A stretch of 63,778 nt of DNA. It comes from Gracilaria vermiculophylla. Lineage: Eukaryota; Rhodophyta; Florideophyceae; Gracilariales; Gracilariaceae. The notes beneath the pieces were generated by a model, which saw nothing but the letters and a program-made list of their open reading frames with translations, ran no database searches and was not told the DNA's origin. Every line of letters starts with the position of its first letter. Positions within the stretch are counted from its first letter, which is position 1. The stretch spans positions 584,730 through 648,507 of the forward strand of contig JAHNZQ020000010.1 in NCBI GenBank assembly GCA_019155205.2. Reading direction: 5' to 3'. Below are positions 9,982-19,169 of this stretch, piece after piece. The position numbers and the translations under genes were made by a program.

Positions 9982-10863
9982 TGCGCCGCCGCTGCCGCCG
10001 CGCCGCTCCTTGCGCTGCTTGGCCAGCAGCTCGTCGAGAGCCTCCTGCACCGCGCGCGCCTTCTCCTGCTTGAGCCGCGCCGCCCACTCGGCCTCCTTGC
10101 GCCGCAGCTCCTCCAGCCGCCGGCGCTCCGCCTCCTTGGCCTCGCGCCGCACCTTCTCCAGCGCCGCGGCCGCCTTCTTGGCCTGCGACGCCGCCAGCGC
10201 CGCCTCCTCCTCGGCGGCCTTGCGCCGCTTGCGCTCGTTCTCGCGCTTGCGCTCCATCTCGCGCCGCTCCTTGTCGCGCTCGCGCGCCACGTGCGCCTCG
10301 TTCTCGGCGATCTGCGCGTTCACGTCGTCCAGCAGCCGCTTGGCCGTGGCGTACAGCGCGCTGCTGGGCTCGTTGTACTCCATGCAGTTGTGGAACACGA
10401 GGCGCACGTCGCGCGCCATCGCCTTGCAGTCGAAGCCAAACGTGCCGCTCTTGCGGTCGTGCACGATGTAGCGCTCGCCCTGCATGTGGCGCCGCACCGT
10501 GCCCAGGTCCATGGGCTGCTTGATCTTGTCCAGGTAGCCGGGCACGTCGTGCGCGCTCCACAGCGTGAGCACGGGCTCGGAGAAGTCCTGGCACTCGGGC
10601 TTGTCCAGCAGCTCCAGCAGCATGCCTTCGTAGAAGGCCCACTGCGCCGAGCTGCGCACGGCGCGCGCCGACGTCAGCGCGTCGCGCTCGGCGCGCTTGC
10701 GCTTCTTGTTGGCGCGGCTGGCCGCGGGGGGGGCGTCCAGCCCCTGCCCCTGCTCGATGAGCTCCTCGTCCTCTTCGGGCGGCGGCGCGGCGGGGGGGGG
10801 GGCGGCGGGCGGCGGCGTGGAACGTGCCGAGGAGGGGCGGCGCGCCTTGTTGTTGCGCGCCAT
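9397..10863 (-). CDS. BET-type protein: single bromodomain plus ET (NET) domain
   Basis: A 488-residue nuclear chromatin reader starting at the ATG at 10863. Residues 1 to about 60 are Pro/Ala-rich and end in a basic nuclear-localisation-like cluster (ANKKRKRAER). The bromodomain covers about residues 68-185. It has the ZA-loop region (DKIKQPMDLGTVRRHM) and the BC-loop CMEYNEPSSALY, whose Asn in YN is the acetyl-lysine-binding residue of the family. A long charged Glu/Arg/Lys coiled coil follows (residues about 190-285), then a poly-Gly tract encoded by GCC repeats, and an ET/NET domain at the C-terminus (about residues 365-465) ending in LEMDINEIDNKVLRDIQ. One bromodomain plus ET is the plant/protist GTE or Bdf-like layout rather than the two-bromodomain animal BRD4 layout. 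Role by family: binding acetylated histones and recruiting transcription regulators. It shares an unusual poly-G-containing divergent promoter with the gene at 11675. Confidence 0.88.
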
Positions 10864-10868
10864 GGTGC

Positions 10869-10942
10869 TGCGGGAGGGGAGGGGAACGAGAAACGGCAGT
10901 CGCTGAGGGGGGGGGGGGGGGGGGGGGGGGGGGAAACGGGCG

Positions 10943-10980
<38 letters not shown>

Positions 10981-11247
10981 GTGGCGAGCGGGCGCCGAAG
11001 ACTGGCGAGAGGAGCGGCGCGCCCCTTTGACGCGCATTGGGCGCGCGCGTTGAGCGCGCGTCGCACGTGGCCANNNNNNNNNNNNNNNNNNNNNNNNNNN
11101 NNNNNNNNNNNNNNNNNNNNNNNNNNNNNNNNNNNNNNNNNNNNNNNNNNNNNNNNNNNNNNNNNNNNNNNNNTGCGGGAGGGGAGGGGAACGAGAAACG
11201 GCAGTCGCTGAGGGGGGGGGGGGGGGGGGGGGGGCGGGAAAGGGCGG

Positions 11248-11292
<45 letters not shown>

Positions 11293-11340
11293 GGGGGGGG
11301 GGGGGGGGGGAGGGGAGCGTGAAACGGCAGCCGGTGAGGC
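10869..11340. repeat. Poly-G tandem repeat array interrupted by a 100-N gap
   Basis: The sequence at 10869-10909 recurs exactly just after the gap at 11174-11214, and a diverged third copy lies at about 11310-11340 (core GAAACGGCAGYCGSTGAGG). Copies are separated by homopolymer G runs, one over 40 nt (about 11250-11291). The N run at 11074-11173 is exactly 100, the usual placeholder for a gap of unknown size. Either this is a true G-quadruplex-prone minisatellite in the BET/Red1-like promoter that broke the assembly, or the assembler duplicated the gap edge. Poly-G can also be a two-colour sequencing artefact. Confidence 0.75.
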
Positions 11341-11674
11341 GGGCGGGGGGAGCGAAGGGGGGGGGGTGCGGGTGAAGGGGCGCGAGCGCGCGGCGACTCG
11401 CCTGCTCTCGAGCGTGGCGGGGGGGGAGGGGGGGGGGAGCGGGCGGGTGCAGTGGACGGCTTTGAAGGGCGGCGGCGGTGTGGAGCGCGTCGGTGCGTCT
11501 CGCGTGGGGCAGGTGAAAATGCAAAAACGCAACGGAATCGGGGCGCAGATTTGGGCGTTGCGGCTCAAATTGGGCGCGCCGCTCGCGTCAGCACCGCCCG
11601 CCGCCAGCGCCGCCGCCGCCATCGCCGCCGCCGCCATCGCCGCCGCCGTCCCCGCGCGCGCGCCGCCGCCGTTG

Positions 11675-11825
11675 ATGGCGATGACCCTGCTGCGGAACAT
11701 GCGCTCGGCCGCCGCCGTCGACGACGTCGACTTCGTCGACCTCGACGACCCCAACGACTTTGTGCACGCGCGTCTGCGGTCGCCGCCCTTCCAGCCGCGC
11801 GCCTACTGGGGCGGCGCCGCCGGCT

Positions 11826-11861
<36 letters not shown>

Positions 11862-12084
11862 TGCAGCGCGCGCCGCCCTTCTACGACATGCGCCTGCCGC
11901 CGGCGCACGCCGCGCAGGCGCTGGGCCTGCCCGTGGCGCAGGCGCTGTCGCTGCCGCAGCCGCCGCGCCTGCTCGCCGTGCGCGCGCGCGCGCCCGAGGC
12001 GCTGCCCGTTCACCGCGCGCCGCCGCCGCCCGTCGTGCCGTTGCACGCGGTGCCGCACGCCCACTTCATGCACATGGCGCAGCC

Positions 12085-12116
<32 letters not shown>

Positions 12117-12564
12117 TGCACCACCTGCGCCAGCCGCCGCTGCCGCCCTCCCTCATGCCGCGCCCCCGCGCCCCCCTCATCCCGCGCCCCTCGTACGGCT
12201 CCGCGCCTGCGCCGCAGCGCCAGCCGCTGCCGCTGCCGCGCCCGCCGCGCCCGCCGCCGCACCACATGCACCGCCGCCCGCCCACGCCTCCGCCGCCGCC
12301 GCTGTCGCTGTCGCCGCCGCCGTCGCCGCCGCCCACGCCGCCCACGCCGCCGCCGCTCCCGCTGCCGTCGCCGCTCCCCTCCGAGGACGCGCCTCCACCC
12401 CGCCTGTCGCCGCCGCCGTCGCCGTCACCCCCCCCGCTGCGGAACAGGCCCTCGCTGGCAGAGCTGCGTCGCCGAGCCCTCGAGGGCTTGCGCCGCCCCA
12501 GTTCCGTCACCCCCACCGCCTCCAGCGGCAGTCTTCCGCCGCTCGCCTTCTCGGCCCCCTCGCA

Positions 12565-12598
<34 letters not shown>

Positions 12599-14739
12599 CT
12601 GCCCCGCGACCCCGCCCACTCGCACATTATCTTCGAGATCTCCACGTCGGACGAGGAGTCGGACGGCGACGCCCACCTCAGCACGCCCACCCCGCCCGTG
12701 CGCCAAACCCCCGTCGCAACCCGCGAGAAGACCATCGAGGACATGAAAATCCGCGTCGTCAGACTGGGTCAGTGCCCGTCCATGCTCACCAAGCGCTCCC
12801 ACCAGAAGACCTTCTCGGAGCGCGCGCGCGACGCGTCCCACCCCGTCGCGGCCTCGCCCCCTCGCCAGTCGCCCTCCCCCCCGCCGCAGCTGTCCGCCCC
12901 GCTGCATCGCCCGCGCGCCCCGCTCTCGCCGCCGCTGGCCCCGCTCTCTGCCGTCGAGCACGACACCTCCCACCTACTCTCGCAAACGCCTGCCACCCCG
13001 ACGTCCTCGCATACCAAGGGCACTGCCCCGACGCCGAAAGCCAAGATGGAAGAAATCGCCCAGCTGCGCCGCCAAATTAAGCAAATCGAGCATCGCATTG
13101 CGCATCAGAAGGCCGGACGGCGGAGCATGGAACGCCGCGCCAACAGCCCGCTGCTCACACGGAAGCCATCGTCCCCGCTCACCGACGCTCCGTCCAACCC
13201 GCTCAAGCGCACCGCACACTCGTCCAAGGCGTTCGGAACAAGGGCCGATCCCGAGAAGCGTCGCAGGTACTATTCGGGCGCCCAGCGGAGCAAGCTCCCG
13301 TCCTCCAGTCCCATTCCGGCCGTGTCGCCGTTGGTGTCTCCAAGCGGCGTGACCGACTCCACCTCGACCTCCGTGTCGGACCAGGCTGTGCGCCCTGCCG
13401 TGTGGATGGAAAATTGCGTCCAAAAGCCTTCTCTGCCAGTTCACGTCGACGCCGCCAACACGCGACTGATCGACGACTTGAGAATGGAGCTGGAGGAGTC
13501 CAAAAAGAAGCTGGATTCCGAGCGCGACGCCAACCGACTGCTGCAGGCTGCCGATGTGTCGGTTGCGGAGGCCTTTGCAAAGTTGGGCTTCAAACGTAGC
13601 CGGATCAAGTCGGTCGAGGACGAATTGCGAAGGGCCCAAATCGATCTCGTCAAAGCGGAAGAAGAGTACAAAGCAACAGTCAGCGCCGCACAGAGAGTTA
13701 AAGCGTCCTTGGGAGTGGAAGTAATGGAAAATAAAGACGCTGCCGATGATGTTTGCGCCGTTGCGGCTGACCCGTCAATTGCGCCGCAGGATGGTGATAC
13801 CAACGCGCAGGAAGTTTTGTCGTACACGGGAGAAAAAGAAGCGCAGCAGCTCATCAGGTATGATGCGTATCCGCTCAAGCTCAGCCCAGCTCGGAAAGAA
13901 CAAGGTGAAAGTAATGTAGGAGAAAGTGAAGCGTCCTACCAGTCTGACCCAATTTTGCGACCGTCACCGTACACTCCGTCCCCATCAGTCATGTACATTA
14001 GCGTCCTCACTGGACTGAAAGCGTACGCTCCGCGCATCCTTTTTTCGCCCCCGCCCGCGGAACCCAATGAACTTTGTGGTGCTTTTGGCCACGGTGGGTT
14101 GTATTAGGGCCACCGACGTGATTGTTAACCATTGGTGTCGAGGAAGCTAACACATCTAACGTTTATGTTTTTTTCCCCCCGTTTTTATCACTTGACTTGC
14201 GGCCTGTTTGTTTCATTTTTGAACACTTGCTTGTCTCTGGTGTCTCCGGAACAATGCAATGATGAACAAATCGTGTGTCATTGAACCCCGGCTTCTTCGC
14301 CGTTTTACTTCTGACCCGTTTCCTTTCTTTGCACAGGTACATCTTGAGAATACCAAAGTACGCCAAAGCGACAGATCGAAGGAATTTCAGTCCCTTGTCT
14401 CTCTCATGGTCCAGTAAGCTGAACCCAAACAAAGCCCTTTGTCCGCAGGAGCTGCGAGGGCAATGTTCCAATAGGAAGTGCATGTATCAACATTTACGGC
14501 ACCCAGTCAATCGAAACGTCCATGCTCTTGATGTTATAGACGTAATTCAAAAGTATTTCACACGAGATGCGTGGAAATCAGCGGAAAGAAACGTCGTTGC
14601 TGCCAAACTAGCGATTTACGAAGGTAAGAATCAAAACGTAGACGATATCGTATTCCAGCTCATCTCCTTCCTGTGTCCAGCCTCGAGCAAGCTTCCACTT
14701 GCGCCCATAACCCAGGCTCATGACAATAGACATACCTAG
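11675..14739 (+). CDS. Red1/ZFC3H1-like protein with C-terminal zf-C3H1 motif (probable intron)
   Basis: Exon 1 (11675-14100) encodes a long protein. It has an acidic N-terminus, about 300 residues of proline-rich low complexity, Ser/Pro-rich middle parts, a short coiled coil (EEIAQLRRQIKQIEHRI) and a longer one near residues 590-680 (LIDDLRMELEESKKKL). The frame stops at 14107. A downstream frame contains LCPQELRGQCSNRKCMYQH, which matches the zf-C3H1 pattern (C-x7-C-x5-C-x3-H) of ZFC3H1 and fission yeast Red1, scaffold proteins that link the nuclear RNA exosome to its targets. A GT at 14101 and a TTTGCACAG acceptor ending at 14336 restore the frame (236-nt intron), giving 942 residues with the finger close to the C-terminus as in Red1. 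Donor choice is inferred. An alternative ATG lies at 11519. If there were no intron, the finger would be a separate small gene. Confidence 0.65.
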
Positions 14740-14962
14740 CTCAAACCTCGCAAAGCGATGCCGCTGGTGTCTTGGAGAACTGCCGCTTGTGCTAATACTT
14801 TCCCAGCAAAGTTCAAAGCCGTTCCCGTCATGTAGTTTTAAGGTCATATCTAGAGGTGTAGAAATAGGCAAATTCCTTGTAAAGGCAGTCGTCTTTGTGC
14901 TTTCCGTCAAACACATTCAAGCGTGAGCACACAGATGTGCATGTGCGGCTGTAGCTTCTCGT

Positions 14963-16516
14963 TTACTCCCACTCAATAGTTCCTGGAGGCTTCGATGTGA
15001 TATCGTACGTCACTCTGTTCACTCCAGAAATCTCGTTTACAATTCTTGATGATATCTTTCGGAGCAGGGGCACGGGCAAGTCCACCCAATCAGCAGTCAT
15101 GAAGTCCTTTGTCTTCACAGCTCTGAGCACGATGACTTCTTCGTACGTGCGCTTATCGCCCATTACACCCACGGCCTTCACCGGTAGCAACGCTGCAAAC
15201 GCCTGACCGATCTCGCGATACAGCCCGGCTGATCGAAGCTCGTGAATAAAAATCGCATCCGCCTCACGAAGAGCTCTCAGCCGCCTTGCCGTGACTTCGC
15301 CCAAAATGCGAATGGCCAATCCAGGTCCCGGAAACGGGTGCCTGTGAATGCTTTCGCTTTCAATGCCCAACTCCATGCCGAGCTTTCGCACTTCGTCTTT
15401 GAACAGGAAACGCAGCGGCTCTATGAGCTGAAGCTTCATGTGCGCAGGCAATCCGCCGACGTTGTGGTGCGTCTTGATCGTTGCCGAGGGACCCTTGTGA
15501 CTGACGGACTCGATCACATCCGGGTACAGAGTGCCCTGCAGCAGAAAATCAGCGTTCAGTTTGGATGCCTCCAACTCGAAGCATTCGATGAAAGTGTTGC
15601 CAATGATTTTTCTCTTCTTCTCCGGGTCCGTCACCGCTTTTAGCTTTTGAAGAAATGTTTCTGAAGCGTCGATGAGCTTCAGATTGACTGCGCATCGGTT
15701 TGCCAGCCGATCCATGACTTCTGCAGCTTCGTTCTTCCTTAGAACGCCGTTGTCAACCAAAAATGCATGAAACTGGTCGCCGATAGCTTCCTTCATGAGC
15801 ACGGCAGCAACAGTTGAGTCCACACCACCAGAAACAGCGCCAATGACCATGCCATCACCAACTTTCTCCCGGATGGCCACCTTCGCCTCGGCAAGGAAAT
15901 CCGACATGGACCAGTCACATTTGCACTTGCATATCTTGGTTACAAAGTTGCGAAGAATTTCGGTGCCAAACTGGGAATGCGTAACCTCGGGGTGGAACTG
16001 AAGTCCGTACAGTTTTCGTTTGGTGTCTGCCACTGCGGCGTGCTCCGTATTGTCCGTAGTGGCGATATCGCAAAACCCTTGCGGCAGCTTTGAGAGCTTG
16101 TCCCCGTGGCTCATCCACACGTCAAAATCGCTGGCGATTCCATCGAAAAGGCCAAATCCGTTGGATGTTCGAACTTGGGCATACCCGTATTCCTTCTTCT
16201 CCCCAAGTAGAACCTCCCCACCCAAGACATGGGCCATTTCCTGCAGACCATAGCAAATGCCCAGCATTGGAACACCCAAATCAAAGAGGCCTTCCACGGC
16301 ATGCGGCGATCCCTTGTCATAGACGGAGGAAGGGCCTCCAGACAAGATTATTCCAGCCGGATTCAATGCGCGGATTTCGGGCACACTGCGATCGTAGGGA
16401 TGAAGCTCGCAGTACACATTGCACTCTCGCAGACGGCGGGCAATCAGATGAGTATACTGAGATCCAAAATCTAGGATAATAACAAGTTCATGCCCGGCAG
16501 TGAACAAGTCCTCCAT
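14963..16516 (-). CDS. GUA1: GMP synthase (glutamine-hydrolysing)
   Basis: A 517-residue enzyme converting XMP, glutamine and ATP to GMP, the last step of guanine nucleotide synthesis, in the cytosol. Domains in order: a class I glutamine amidotransferase (residues about 10-195) starting ILDFGSQYTHLIARRLRE, with nucleophile Cys in MLGICYGLQEM and catalytic His/Glu in GLQFHPEVTHS; then an ATP pyrophosphatase with the P-loop GAVSGGVDSTVAA (about residue 225); then the C-terminal dimerisation domain ending VTYDITSKPPGTIEWE, the standard family terminus. The frame is open upstream to 16579 but only through a TTG, so the ATG at 16516 is chosen; it leaves about nine residues before the amidotransferase fold. 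Length is typical. The 3' end faces the Red1-like gene, and the 5' end shares a divergent promoter with the Rab escort gene. All key residues that I can check are present. Confidence 0.96.
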   Translation of the reverse strand: MEDLFTAGHELVIILDFGSQYTHLIARRLRECNVYCELHPYDRSVPEIRALNPAGIILSGGPSSVYDKGSPHAVEGLFDLGVPMLGICYGLQEMAHVLGGEVLLGEKKEYGYAQVRTSNGFGLFDGIASDFDVWMSHGDKLSKLPQGFCDIATTDNTEHAAVADTKRKLYGLQFHPEVTHSQFGTEILRNFVTKICKCKCDWSMSDFLAEAKVAIREKVGDGMVIGAVSGGVDSTVAAVLMKEAIGDQFHAFLVDNGVLRKNEAAEVMDRLANRCAVNLKLIDASETFLQKLKAVTDPEKKRKIIGNTFIECFELEASKLNADFLLQGTLYPDVIESVSHKGPSATIKTHHNVGGLPAHMKLQLIEPLRFLFKDEVRKLGMELGIESESIHRHPFPGPGLAIRILGEVTARRLRALREADAIFIHELRSAGLYREIGQAFAALLPVKAVGVMGDKRTYEEVIVLRAVKTKDFMTADWVDLPVPLLRKISSRIVNEISGVNRVTYDITSKPPGTIEWE

Positions 16517-17141
16517 TGTCGGTTCGGTCTCCGATGTGGAACGCAAGAAGTGGATTAGAAGACTGATAAAATCGCGCAAGTATGTTTGTTTAAGGAGATT
16601 CTGAGCCTTCCAGACATGAGCTCATCATGCATGTATCAGAGGCTTGGAGAAATGCTGCTCTACACACACTACGTTATCATGAACAATAGCAAGCTGGCAA
16701 CGGAAGAGCAATTGACAAATATCCATTTATCTTTCACCACGTGGGCACGAAACCAGGTAAATATATTTTTCTGTCCTGCTTATGTTGCCCTCCTTTCCCA
16801 TGCAAATCATTCAGCGTCAGGGCTTTTTGGTCGCGCAATGCCGGCTGCTGATCCCCATCCTATGGTGGATCCCGCAGTTGAGGTCGACCAAAGAATTACA
16901 TTGCCATAGAATCCCTCAAAGGAGTTGAACGCAGCGTTCCCTCGTGTTAGCCGTCTCGATGCATGATTCCTGCTCCAGACTTTACCCCCCAAGTATTGTT
17001 CTGAGTATCACTGGAAAGAAGGCTTGTTTTTCCGTCAGTGCCAAAAACCCAGTCTCGGCGCTTCAGTGCACGCTTTGAACATTCAACAGCGGGACCATCG
17101 CACAGAATCTGGCTTCGTCGACTCGAGCAAATCCTCCGATA
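16517..17141. other. Divergent promoter region of GMP synthase and Rab escort protein
   Basis: 625 bp between two divergent ATGs. No recognisable gene; short open frames have no motifs. A shared or back-to-back promoter pair is expected here, but no clear TATA box is seen. Confidence 0.5.
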
Positions 17142-18887
17142 ATGCCAAGAGCTACCGACCCTCAGCCCTTGACGGAATCTGATTTTGATGTGGTTCTCAT
17201 CGGGACTGACCTTCCTCAAGCCATTCTAGCAGCAGCTTTATCGATTGCCGGTTCTCGAGTACTGCATCTAGATTCAAATGATTTTTACGGTGGCAAATGG
17301 GCGACACTTCAGCTGGCGACGTTGGAAAGTGTGATTGATAAAACTGAATCGGACTCGCATGATCAGCCAACATCACCGCCACCCGTTGCAGAGCTAGCTG
17401 CCCACGCAAGCGATACTTATCGTGACTGTGAAGTCGAACCCCTGCTTTCTCCATGTCTGCATGATCAGCTTTTTCCTCTTGGGGTTCATCGCCTCCCAAG
17501 CGTTCGATCGCATTCGCACCTTTCTGCTATAAATTCATGCTTGCTAGATCTTGTTCCTCGATCTATCATGGCGGCGGGAAACATGATCGAGCTGCTGGTA
17601 CGCACAAATGTTGGGCACTATGTGGACTTTCGAGCAATCGATGCTTTATATGTGCAATTCACAACATCCACTGGGTTACAGCGTGTACCCGGAAGTCGGG
17701 CAGATGTATTTCAGAATTCATTTATAACGATGCCAGAGAAACGGCTCATGATGCGATACGTGACCAGATGCTACGAAACAATTTCGGCACGGAGAGAAAC
17801 AAACATCGAAGAGAACAATAGTCATGTGGAAGGCAATGAAGATGAGCATGTGTCACTTCAAGAGGATATGGATGAAATGAGGTTGACACCCAAGTTACAG
17901 ACATTTCTAACCCATTCTATCATGTTCACTGTTGGTGGCAACCGGTTTTCGAAACAAGATGGAATGACTCGCGTGTACCAGTACCAGGCCTCCGTCATGC
18001 GTTTCGGCACGAAGACTCCTTTCCTTTTCCCGAATTTTGGAACAGGTGAACTCTCTCAAGCATTCTGTAGACTATGCGCGGTCCATGGTGGCACTTATGT
18101 CTTGCGACGCGGCGCAAGTGGACTCATAAAATATAAAGTTGCCGCAGAAGAGTCCGGCCCCGAATCTGCCGGGCGTCGGCTTGCGGTCATTACATCTGCC
18201 GGGGATGTGGTGCGAACAAAGCACGTCTTCATGCCGAGATCTCTCATGAAGCGAGAGACGGGGAGGCCACGCAATCTTTGGCATGCTGTAGCGGTGCTTG
18301 ACGGAAGTGTTTTGAAATCTAATCAGCCGGAACGAGTCATGATTACAATACCCCGAGGAACTCTTGGAAATAGCACGTCTGCCGTACGCATCAGACAGCT
18401 TGATAGTGCTGTCATGATCTGCCCGAAGGGAATTTTCATTTTATACGCGGAAACTATGGAAGAGGGTGGTACAGAACAGGACTTGATGAAAGTTCTTGAA
18501 AGTTATGTTGTTATGAATAATACCGATGGAAAAAGTGAGCAGGGGAACGAGGATGGCGACGTCGCGGAAGACAACTATCAACTATCTACCGATCGAGACG
18601 TGACAGACTCGAAGGCTGATATCAAACCCAATTGTCTGTGGGGTATTTCGTATGCAAGACCATCTGGCGAAAGTGAAACCACTGCAGACAATGTTGTTCT
18701 TATGTCAGTGAGTGAAAGAGAACATGACGCCGAGTATTCCGTGCTTGAAGCTCAGAAATGTTTCAAAATGGTGCATCCTGACAGCGAGTTTCTCCCAAGC
18801 AGGGATAGTGAAAAAATGTATATGGCGAACGGAAGTGCGCATCCCGAAGTAGATACCGAAGACACTGCGGACCAGAACGAAGTGTAA
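17142..18887 (+). CDS. REP: Rab escort protein (REP), GDI superfamily
   Basis: A 581-residue protein of the GDI/REP family. REP presents newly made Rab GTPases to Rab geranylgeranyl transferase and delivers them to membranes. The N-terminal dinucleotide-fold signature reads VVLIGTDLPQAILAAALSIA followed by LHLDSNDFYGGKWA. This is the REP version (IGTGLPE and YGGNWA are typical), but with Asp in place of the second Gly. The middle has the family block DLVPRSIMAAGNMIELLVRT and the switch region with PNFGTGELSQAFCRLCAVHGG. An acidic insert (residues about 220-250) and an acidic tail after residue 450 separate it from the shorter ~450-residue GDIs. No C-terminal prenylation motif is expected and none is seen. 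It starts at the first ATG. It converges with Nup88, with ~280 bp between stops. A GDI is the only serious alternative. Confidence 0.85.
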   Translation: MPRATDPQPLTESDFDVVLIGTDLPQAILAAALSIAGSRVLHLDSNDFYGGKWATLQLATLESVIDKTESDSHDQPTSPPPVAELAAHASDTYRDCEVEPLLSPCLHDQLFPLGVHRLPSVRSHSHLSAINSCLLDLVPRSIMAAGNMIELLVRTNVGHYVDFRAIDALYVQFTTSTGLQRVPGSRADVFQNSFITMPEKRLMMRYVTRCYETISARRETNIEENNSHVEGNEDEHVSLQEDMDEMRLTPKLQTFLTHSIMFTVGGNRFSKQDGMTRVYQYQASVMRFGTKTPFLFPNFGTGELSQAFCRLCAVHGGTYVLRRGASGLIKYKVAAEESGPESAGRRLAVITSAGDVVRTKHVFMPRSLMKRETGRPRNLWHAVAVLDGSVLKSNQPERVMITIPRGTLGNSTSAVRIRQLDSAVMICPKGIFILYAETMEEGGTEQDLMKVLESYVVMNNTDGKSEQGNEDGDVAEDNYQLSTDRDVTDSKADIKPNCLWGISYARPSGESETTADNVVLMSVSEREHDAEYSVLEAQKCFKMVHPDSEFLPSRDSEKMYMANGSAHPEVDTEDTADQNEV

Positions 18888-19169
18888 GCAATACAAGGCA
18901 CACGAACGTTTCTGAAGGTACTAACATAGGCGACAGCTAAGACTTGCTGTGTGTACGGCATCCACGACGACTCTTCAGTGGTCAAAACTGGCTTATCTTG
19001 TACGTAAACTCGAAGACATGGGTGGGTTTGCCGACTATGGATCTTCATCTTGGTTACAACCATATATACTGCTGTTGTCTAGAAGTTCAATCTTAGCATA
19101 GCCTAAATATGACATACTTATGTGGCCCATTTGGGAACGCGGTCGGTGTACATATTCCCGTTTGATACT

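Noticed and set aside
14963..16579. Longer GMP synthase starting at 16579
   Set aside because: The codon there is TTG; the first ATG is at 16516 and gives the family-typical N-terminus.
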